Part shown: one piece after another, positions 57,961-64,000 of the stretch
Position numbering within the stretch: position 1 is the first letter of the stretch
Layout of the letters: every line of letters starts with the position of its first letter
NCBI RefSeq assembly: GCF_009728995.1
Contig: NZ_VTZW01000008.1
Location: 124,001-188,000, forward strand
Source of the DNA: Streptomonospora sp. PA3
GTDB lineage: Bacteria; Actinomycetota; Actinomycetes; Streptosporangiales; Streptosporangiaceae
Reading direction: 5' to 3'
Length of the DNA stretch: 64,000 nt
Translations under genes and position numbers: made by a program
The notes under the pieces: generated by a model
What the model was told of the DNA's origin: nothing
Database searches by the model: none
What the model saw: only the letters and a program-made list of their open reading frames with translations

Positions 57961-59451
57961 TCAGCGCTTGCGCAGCAGCGCGAGGAACATGGCGTCGGTG
58001 CCGTGCCGGTGCGGCCAGAACTGCACGTACTCCCCGCGCGGGCCGGCCGCGATACCGGGGACCTCGTCGAGGTAGTCGGCGGCGCGCAGCGGCTCGGCGT
58101 CGGAGCGCTCGGCCAGCACCGCCTCGACGATGCCGCGGGTCTCGGCCAGATGCGGCGAGCAGGTCACATACGCCACCGCACCGCCCGAGCGCGCGGAGTC
58201 CAGCGCGCTGCGCAGCAGGTCGCGCTGCAGCGGCGCGAGCCCTTCGGCGGTCTCGGGGGTTCGCCGCCAGCGCGCCTCGGGGCGGCGGCGCAGCGCACCC
58301 AGACCGGTGCAGGGGGCGTCGACGAGCACCCGGTCGAAGGAGCCCGCACGCCAGGCGGGGCGCGTGGAGTCGGCCACCACCGTGCGGGCGGCGTCGCGCA
58401 CCGAGCGCTCCACGGCACCGGCGACCAGGCCGGCGCGGGCCGCCTGCACCTCGGCCGCCAGCAGGCGGGCGTCCCGCTTGCCGGCGAGCCCGCCCAGCAG
58501 GGCGGCCTTGCCGCCGGGCCCCGCGCAGGCGTCCAGCCAGCGGGCGTCGGGGCCCTCGACACCGACCCGGGTCAGCGCCAGGGCGACGAGCTGGCTGGCC
58601 TCGTCCTGGACGGCGGCGCGCCGCTGGCGGACCTCGCGCAGCAGCGCGGGGTCGCCTTCGGACAGGTAGGCGCCGTAGGGCGAGTACTGCGCGGCCGTGG
58701 CTCCGCCGGCGACGAGGTCGGCCACCGCGGCCCGCCCGGGCTTGGCCACCAGCGTCACCCGCGGCCGCTCGTTGTGGGCGGCCAGCAGCTGCTCGGTCTC
58801 GGCGAGGGGCGCGGCCTCGGCCGCGTCGGTGTCGGCGCCGCCGGGGGCGCCGGGGGCGCCGGGGTCTTCGCCCAGAGCCGCGGCCAGGGCCTCGACGATC
58901 CAGCGCGGGTGGCTGTGGACCACGCTGAGATGGCCGACGGGGTCGGCGGCGCGGTCGGGGGCCACGACCGCCGTCCAGTCCCGCATGCTGCGGCGGCCCA
59001 CCTTGCGCAGGACGGCGTTGGCGAACCGACTGCGGTGGTGGCCGACCACCCGGCGGGCCAGGTCGACGGTCGCGCTTACGGCGGCGTGGGGCGGGATGGC
59101 GGTGGAGAGGAGCTGGTGGGCGCCCAGCCGCAGCACCGGCAGCACCTCGCTGTCCACCGACTGCAGCGAGCGGTCGATGCAGGCGTCCAAGATCGCGTCG
59201 TAGGTGCCCTGGCGGCGCAGGGCGCCGTAGGTCAGCTCGGTGGCGAGTGCCGCGTCGCGCCCCTGCAGGCCGCGTTCGCGCAGCATCGAGGGCAGCAGGA
59301 GGTTGGCGTAGGCGTCGCGGTCCTGCACGGCCCGCAGCACGTCGTAGGCGGTCCGGCGGGCGGGGTCCTTGGGGGCGGGCGGCGTGTTCTTGCCGCCCTT
59401 CCCCCGGTTCCTGCGGGGGGAAGGGGAGGGCGAACTGGAACGGTCACTCAC
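57961..59451 (-). CDS. rsmB: 16S rRNA m5C967 methyltransferase RsmB
   Basis: RsmB methylates C967 of 16S rRNA. The 496-residue protein has an N-terminal NusB-like RNA-binding domain ([40 protein letters not shown]). The SAM domain follows with [40 protein letters not shown] and [20 protein letters not shown]; the two catalytic cysteines lie in PCTG and TCSP. The start is GTG (59451), six bases after GGAG. The open frame extends upstream, but only through the repeat-rich gap. Confidence 0.95.
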   Translation of the reverse strand: MSDRSSSPSPSPRRNRGKGGKNTPPAPKDPARRTAYDVLRAVQDRDAYANLLLPSMLRERGLQGRDAALATELTYGALRRQGTYDAILDACIDRSLQSVDSEVLPVLRLGAHQLLSTAIPPHAAVSATVDLARRVVGHHRSRFANAVLRKVGRRSMRDWTAVVAPDRAADPVGHLSVVHSHPRWIVEALAAALGEDPGAPGAPGGADTDAAEAAPLAETEQLLAAHNERPRVTLVAKPGRAAVADLVAGGATAAQYSPYGAYLSEGDPALLREVRQRRAAVQDEASQLVALALTRVGVEGPDARWLDACAGPGGKAALLGGLAGKRDARLLAAEVQAARAGLVAGAVERSVRDAARTVVADSTRPAWRAGSFDRVLVDAPCTGLGALRRRPEARWRRTPETAEGLAPLQRDLLRSALDSARSGGAVAYVTCSPHLAETRGIVEAVLAERSDAEPLRAADYLDEVPGIAAGPRGEYVQFWPHRHGTDAMFLALLRKR

Positions 59452-59883
59452 AGGGAACTCCGCCTTCAGCGTCACCGGGGGATCTGCACGGGGTCCGCGC
59501 GCTCGGCCCCTGGACACGGGCAGGCGCCGGATTCGCGACTCGAATCTCGTTCGGACCGGGTTCCGAGGATACTCACTCTGCGTACCCGATGCCGCGTATC
59601 GCCGGGATTCGGCGCGACCGCAGGCGCGGGGCCGGGGGGACGCGGCCCCCGAACGAGCGGGCGGGAGGGGCGGTGCGTCTGGACTGACGAGCGAGGCCCC
59701 GCACACCCGCGGAAAAGCACGAGCGACCGAGCGAGGAGGGAAGACGGCGCGTCGAAGCACCCCGCAGGCCAGCGGAAAGCACAGTGCGGGCCGAAGGGGT
59801 GCGGCGCCGTCCGGACCGACGAGCGAGACAGCAAGGCCCTGCACACCCGTGGAAAACCCGCGCGCGGATCGCGGGCGGGCGGA
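59452..59883. other. fmt-rsmB gap with hairpin repeats
   Basis: No gene is recognisable in these 432 bases. The half nearest fmt contains the second-family hairpin repeat (59681-59860). The half nearest rsmB has no feature I recognise apart from the rsmB ribosome-binding site. Confidence 0.6.
59681..59860. repeat. Second-family hairpin repeat, longest copy
   Basis: The 35 bases at 59729-59763 are identical to 27927-27961. GACGGCGC (59743-59750) pairs with 59804-59811 and GCACCCC (59757-59763) with 59796-59802, giving a bulged hairpin. It is flanked by direct repeats: GGACTGACGAGCGAG (59681) with GGACCGACGAGCGAG (59813), and GCACACCCGCGGAAAA (59701) with GCACACCCGTGGAAAA (59841). Confidence 0.75.
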
Positions 59884-60816
59884 TCAGGTGGCGCTGAGCA
59901 CGTCCTCGTCGGTGGGGCGCACGCCCCGCGCCCAGTCGACCGCGGGCATGGGGCGCTTGCCCTGGGGCTGGACCTCGCCCAGCTCCACGGGATGGGTGGC
60001 GGTGCCGGCGAACACGCGGTCCTTGGCGACACCCAGGCGGCCGGGCGGCAGGGCGTCGGCGTCGGTGACCGGGCGCACGGGGCCGAGCTTCAGGCGCTCG
60101 CCGCGGAAGGTCGTCCAGGCGCCGGGCGCCGGGGTGCAGGCCCGGATGAGGCGGTCGACCCGCATGGCGGGCGCGGTGAAGTCGACCTCGGCGTCGGCGG
60201 CGGTGAGCTTCGGCGCGTAGGTGACCCCGTCGTCGCCCTGCGGGCGCGGCTGGAGTTCGCCGGACTCGATGCCGTCCAGGGTGCGCAGCAGCAGGTCCGC
60301 CCCCGACTCGGCGAGGCGTGCGAGCAGGTCGCCGCTGGTGTCGCGCGGGCCGATCCGCTCGACCACCGTGCCGAAGACGGGGCCGGAGTCGAGGTCGGGT
60401 TCGATGCGGAAGGTCGCCGCGCCGGTGAGGTCGTCGCCGTGCAGCACCGCGTGCTGCACCGGCGCCGCGCCGCGCCACTGCGGCAGCAGCGAGAAGTGCA
60501 GGTTGACCCAGCCGTGCTCGGGGATGTCCAGCGCCTCCTGGCGCAGCAGCGCGCCGTAGGCCACAACGGGGCAGCAGTCGGGTGCGATGGCCCGCAGCCG
60601 GTCCAGGAAATCCGGGTCACTGGCCTTCTCCGGCTTGAGCACCTCCACGCCGGCCTCTTCGGCCGCCTGGGCGACGGGGCTCGGCGACAGCCGCCGGCCG
60701 CGCCCTGAGCGCGCGTCGGGCCGGGTCGCCACCGCCGCCACCTCGTGGCGGGATCCCAGCAGCGTCGTGAGCGAGGGCACCGCTGCTTCGGGGGTTCCTG
60801 CGAAGACGAGTTTCAT
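59884..60816 (-). CDS. fmt: Methionyl-tRNA formyltransferase
   Basis: Fmt formylates initiator Met-tRNA. The 310-residue protein has [20 protein letters not shown], a catalytic region [40 protein letters not shown] and a C-terminal domain with [14 protein letters not shown] and [20 protein letters not shown]. It starts at ATG (60816), divergent from priA across 139 bases. Confidence 0.96.
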   Translation of the reverse strand: MKLVFAGTPEAAVPSLTTLLGSRHEVAAVATRPDARSGRGRRLSPSPVAQAAEEAGVEVLKPEKASDPDFLDRLRAIAPDCCPVVAYGALLRQEALDIPEHGWVNLHFSLLPQWRGAAPVQHAVLHGDDLTGAATFRIEPDLDSGPVFGTVVERIGPRDTSGDLLARLAESGADLLLRTLDGIESGELQPRPQGDDGVTYAPKLTAADAEVDFTAPAMRVDRLIRACTPAPGAWTTFRGERLKLGPVRPVTDADALPPGRLGVAKDRVFAGTATHPVELGEVQPQGKRPMPAVDWARGVRPTDEDVLSAT

Positions 60817-60955
60817 CCGGACCGCTCTTTCTCACCGATCTCGTTTCGACCTGGCCTCTTGTCTACCAGTCCGCCCGCCGGCGCGGGCGGTGCTCGCCGG
60901 TCGCGCCGCATCGGCGCAGCGCGGCGGGGGTGTCGGCGGGTTCTGGTAAACCTGA

Positions 60956-63397
60956 GTGACGATGACTGGGCCACCCGATCCCGACGAGGGGCTGCTGTTC
61001 GACGTGCCGCCGGGCGCGGCATCCGAGCGGGCGGCGGGCTCGGCGGGACAGGGCGCGGAGGCGGCGGAACCGGGCCGGGCACCGGGCGGCCGGCGCAGCC
61101 GCGGCAAGGCCGCCGCGAGCGCCGCGGGCGCCAAGCGGCCCAAGCAGCAGCGCCCCGCCGAGCACCTGCCCGTCGCGCGCGTCGCCGTCGACACTCCGCT
61201 CCCCCACCTCGACCGCCTCTTCGACTACCGGGTGCCCGAGACCATGGACGCCGCCGCCGTGCCCGGCTGCCGGGTACGGGTGCGGTTCAACGGGCAGCTG
61301 CTCGCCGGGTTTTTGATCGAGCGCCGCGCCGATTCGGACTTCCAGGGCCGGCTGGCCTATCTGCACCAGGTGGTCTCCCCCGAACCGGTCCTCACCCCCG
61401 AGATCAGCGGGCTCGCCCGCGCGGTCGCCGACCGCTACGCGGGCACGCTCAGCGACGTGCTGCGGCTGGCGGTGCCGCCACGCCACGCCCGCGTCGAGAA
61501 GGAGGACCCGGCTTGGCCGGAACCCGGCGGCGCACACGGCGCGGCTCCGGGCTCCGACGGCGGAGAGCACGAAGCGCCGGAGCAGCGCGCGGCCGAGCCG
61601 GCCGCCGACCCCGGCGCCGGTCGGGAGCCGGGGCGGTCCCGCGGTGCCCGATCCGCCGCCGAAGCGGAGGTCTCGCGTCCCTGCGAGCCGACCGCGCCGC
61701 CCGCTGCCGGGTCCCCCGCCGGCACGGCGGACTCCGAGGGGACCCCGCCGCCCGAAGGGCCGCGGCCCTCCACCGCAACCGCCCCTGCCCCGTCCGCCGC
61801 ATCAGGCGTGGACGCCGCTCCCGAGCCCGGTCCGTGGGCGGACTATCCGGCCGGGCGCTCCTTCCTGGCCGCCCTGTACGCGGGATCGGCGCCGCGGGCC
61901 GTGTGGACGGCGCTGCCGGGCCCCGACTGGGCCGACGCGATCGCCGTCGCGGCCGCCACCGCCGACGCCGCCGGCCGGGGGGCGGTCGTCGTCGTGCCCG
62001 ACGGCCGCGACGTCGGCGCCGTCGACGCCGCCCTGTCCCGGCGGCTGGGCGAGGGCCGCCACGTCGCGCTGACGGCCGGTCTCGGCCCGGCCGAGCGCTA
62101 CCGCCGGTGGCTGGCGGTGCTGCGGGGCCGCGTCCGCGTCGTCGTGGGCACGCGGGCGGCCGCCTTCGCGCCGGTCGCCGATCTCGGCCTGGCGGTCCTC
62201 TGGGACGACGGCGACGACGTGCACGCCGACCCGCACGCGCCCTACCCGCACGCGCGCACGGTGCTGTCCCTGCGCGCGCACCGGGCGGGCGCGGCGGCGC
62301 TGATCGGCGGCTTCACGTGCACCAGCGAGACCGCCCAGCTCATCGAGTCCGGCTGGGCGCACCCGCTGGCGGCCGACCGGGCGACGGTGCGCGCACGGGC
62401 CCCGCGCGTGCAGGCCTCGGGCGACGACAGCGAACTCGCCCGCGACGAGGCCGCCCGCACCGCCCGGATCCCCAGCCTCGCACTGCGCGTCGCCCGCGAG
62501 GCCGCCCACAGCGGGCCGGTGCTCATCCAGGTGCCCCGCCGCGGCTACCTGGCCTCGCTGGCCTGCGCGTCCTGCCGGACCCCGGCGCGGTGCGGGTCCT
62601 GCCAGGGGCCGCTGGCGGTGCGCGGGGCGCACGCGATGCCCTACTGCCGCTGGTGCGGCCGGATCGCGGGCGAGTGGAGCTGCGCGTCGTGCGGTGGGGC
62701 CGGGCTGCGCGCGGGCGTGGTCGGCGCGCGCCGCACCGCCGAGGAGCTGGGGCGGGCGTTCCCCGCTCTGACCGTGCGCACCTCCGGCCGGGAGGAGGTG
62801 CTGACCGAGGTCGGCGAGCGGCCCGCGCTGGTGGTGGCCACGCCCGGTGCCGAGCCCGCGGCCCGGGGCGGCTACGCCGCGGCGGTGCTGCTGGACGGGT
62901 GGGCGCTGCTGGGGCGCGCCGATCTGCGCGCCTCCGAGGAGGCGCTGCGGCGCTGGTGCAACGCGGCGGCCCTGGTCCGCCCGGCGGCCGAGGGCGGCCG
63001 CGTGGTGGTCGTCGCCGACACGCAGATCCCGGCGACGCAGGCCCTGGTCCGCTGGGACCCGGGCGGCTTCGCCGAGCGCGAGCTCGCCGAGCGGCGCGAG
63101 CTGGGATTCCCACCGGCGGTGACGATGGCGTCGGTCACCGGCGACCCGGCCCACGTGCGCGAACTGCTCGACCAGGTCGCGCTGCCCGCATCGGCCGAGC
63201 TGCTGGGTCCCGTGCCGGTGGGGGGCGGCACGGGCGGGGACGCCGGCGACCCCCCGGCCGAGCGCGCCCTGCTGCGCGTCCCGCGCACCGACACCCCGGC
63301 CCTGGCCGCCGCCCTGAAGTCCGCGGCCTCGGCCCGCAGCGCCCGCAAGGACGAGCATCTGGCCCAGATCCGGATGGATCCGCTGGAAGTGGTGTAG
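60956..63397 (+). CDS. priA: PriA-like primosomal protein N', helicase-degenerate
   Basis: PriA restarts stalled replication forks. This 813-residue actinobacterial form keeps the 3'-DNA-binding domain (ARVAVDTPLPHLDRLFDYRV), the zinc-binding cysteines (CASCRTPARCGSCQGPL and CRWCG/CASCGG) and the C-terminal domain. The usual Walker A GKT motif is missing where the helicase begins (AVWTALPGPDWADAIAVAAA), as in other actinobacterial PriA proteins, so it probably lacks helicase activity. A low-complexity Pro/Ala/Glu insert of about 100 residues lies around 185-290. The start is GTG (60956) or ATG (60962), with no strong ribosome-binding site. Confidence 0.92.
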   Translation: MTMTGPPDPDEGLLFDVPPGAASERAAGSAGQGAEAAEPGRAPGGRRSRGKAAASAAGAKRPKQQRPAEHLPVARVAVDTPLPHLDRLFDYRVPETMDAAAVPGCRVRVRFNGQLLAGFLIERRADSDFQGRLAYLHQVVSPEPVLTPEISGLARAVADRYAGTLSDVLRLAVPPRHARVEKEDPAWPEPGGAHGAAPGSDGGEHEAPEQRAAEPAADPGAGREPGRSRGARSAAEAEVSRPCEPTAPPAAGSPAGTADSEGTPPPEGPRPSTATAPAPSAASGVDAAPEPGPWADYPAGRSFLAALYAGSAPRAVWTALPGPDWADAIAVAAATADAAGRGAVVVVPDGRDVGAVDAALSRRLGEGRHVALTAGLGPAERYRRWLAVLRGRVRVVVGTRAAAFAPVADLGLAVLWDDGDDVHADPHAPYPHARTVLSLRAHRAGAAALIGGFTCTSETAQLIESGWAHPLAADRATVRARAPRVQASGDDSELARDEAARTARIPSLALRVAREAAHSGPVLIQVPRRGYLASLACASCRTPARCGSCQGPLAVRGAHAMPYCRWCGRIAGEWSCASCGGAGLRAGVVGARRTAEELGRAFPALTVRTSGREEVLTEVGERPALVVATPGAEPAARGGYAAAVLLDGWALLGRADLRASEEALRRWCNAAALVRPAAEGGRVVVVADTQIPATQALVRWDPGGFAERELAERRELGFPPAVTMASVTGDPAHVRELLDQVALPASAELLGPVPVGGGTGGDAGDPPAERALLRVPRTDTPALAAALKSAASARSARKDEHLAQIRMDPLEVV

Positions 63398-63521
63398 GCC
63401 ACAGGTCGCCTTGCGGCATTCCGGGCCAATTGTCGGAGGGCGGCTCGGGAGAATCGCAGCGTACTCGCCCGTAACCGAACACGGATCCGAATACTGGTCC
63501 TCATGAAAGCGAGGAGGCATC

Positions 63522-64000
63522 ATGGTTGTCATGAGCATCGGCGAGACGGATCCGCGCCCTTTGACCGTCGAGGACCTGGAGCGCATGCCGGACGACGGCA
63601 GGCGGTACGAGCTGGTCGAAGGGCGGCTTGACGTGTCGCCGGCGCCGACCTTCCTGCACAACCTCATCATCGATCGATTGAACTTCGCCCTCACCAAGCA
63701 GGCCCCGAAGGGCTTCATCGTGGTAGGCGGAGTCGGAATCAACTTCAACGCCGACCGCACCCATCACCGGATCCCCGATCTCACGGTGATTCCGCGGACC
63801 GCGCGCGAAACCCCGTACCTCACACGCGCACCCCTGCTGGCTGTGGAGATCGTTTCGAAGTCGAGCGTGTTCCGCGATCACCACACCAAGCGCAACGAGT
63901 ACGCCAAGTTCGGGGTCGAGTCCTACTGGATCATCAACCCCGACGCAGAGGAACCCGGGCTACTGGAGCTCCGCCTGGAAGACGGTCAGTACCGAGAGGA
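63522..64000 (+). CDS. Uma2 family endonuclease-like protein, 3' end outside window
   Basis: The frame runs off the right edge after about 159 codons. The Uma2 (DUF820) fold, of PD-(D/E)XK type, is recognised from RRYELVEGRLDVSPAPTFLH, the acid in IPDLTVIP, and LLAVEIVSKSSVFRDHHTKR followed by NEYAKFGVESYWIINP. These hold the usual D, E and K catalytic positions. Family members occur in many copies in actinobacteria and cyanobacteria, and their role is unclear. The ATG at 63522 follows GAGGAGGCATC. The 124 bases before it hold no clear promoter. Confidence 0.88.
   Translation, partial: MVVMSIGETDPRPLTVEDLERMPDDGRRYELVEGRLDVSPAPTFLHNLIIDRLNFALTKQAPKGFIVVGGVGINFNADRTHHRIPDLTVIPRTARETPYLTRAPLLAVEIVSKSSVFRDHHTKRNEYAKFGVESYWIINPDAEEPGLLELRLEDGQYRE

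Overview
This is very GC-rich DNA with GTG and TTG starts, a division and cell-wall (dcw) cluster that includes sepF and divIVA but no ftsA, and an FMN-riboswitch riboflavin operon. Together these point to an actinomycete. Protein resemblance and gene order suggest the Streptosporangiales, possibly the Nocardiopsaceae; that family placement is inference, not proof.

Layout. (1) Bases 1-3131 hold the 3' part of ileS on the plus strand. (2) Bases 4482-27241 are one long minus-strand dcw cluster. Read in transcription order it is mraZ, rsmH, ftsL, ftsI, murE, murF, mraY, murD, ftsW, murG, murC, ftsQ, ftsZ, pgeF, yggS, sepF, yggT, divIVA and an acidic two-helix membrane protein. It makes lipid II, builds the FtsZ ring and divisome, and supplies the polar growth organiser. 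Many neighbours overlap by four bases. mraZ has a clear promoter carrying four MraZ boxes. (3) Bases 28099-32888 are a plus-strand trio: a MoxR ATPase, a DUF58 protein and a transglutaminase-like membrane protein. (4) Bases 33985-36807 carry a DUF3040 membrane protein, DNA polymerase IV and a methyltransferase. (5) Bases 36861-41809 hold nusB, efp, aroB, aroK, aroC and a prepilin peptidase. (6) Bases 41880-47624 hold SseB-like, YceI-like and DUF2470 proteins, a large membrane Ser/Thr kinase and an aldose epimerase. (7) Bases 47995-52073 are a minus-strand set resembling the maturation genes of molybdenum hydroxylases (MoxR/CoxD, CoxE, XdhC, MocA), with no hydroxylase subunit in view. (8) Bases 52268-55827 are the riboflavin operon (FMN riboswitch, ribE, ribBA, ribH, PH-domain protein) without ribD. 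(9) Bases 55871-63397 hold a PAP2 phosphatase, rpe, rsmB, fmt and, on the plus strand, priA. The window ends inside a Uma2-type endonuclease gene.

The most unusual content is intergenic. A family of long imperfect palindromes with 14-base terminal inverted repeats (GTCSTGTTCAAGAA) sits at five places: 3243-4430, 27447-27924, 32977-33870, 47627-47918 and 57077-57197. No protein-coding gene is recognisable inside. At two loci the core is amplified into tandem arrays, with units of about 275 bp and exactly 190 bp. A 50-bp submodule is repeated twice at one locus and three times at another. A second, smaller hairpin family lies beside two of these loci and once alone, between fmt and rsmB. Four of the five copies lie at gene 3' ends. 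I think this is a non-autonomous, MITE-like element family that expands locally, and it is the best candidate here for something undescribed.

No tRNA, rRNA, CRISPR array or transposase gene was recognised.
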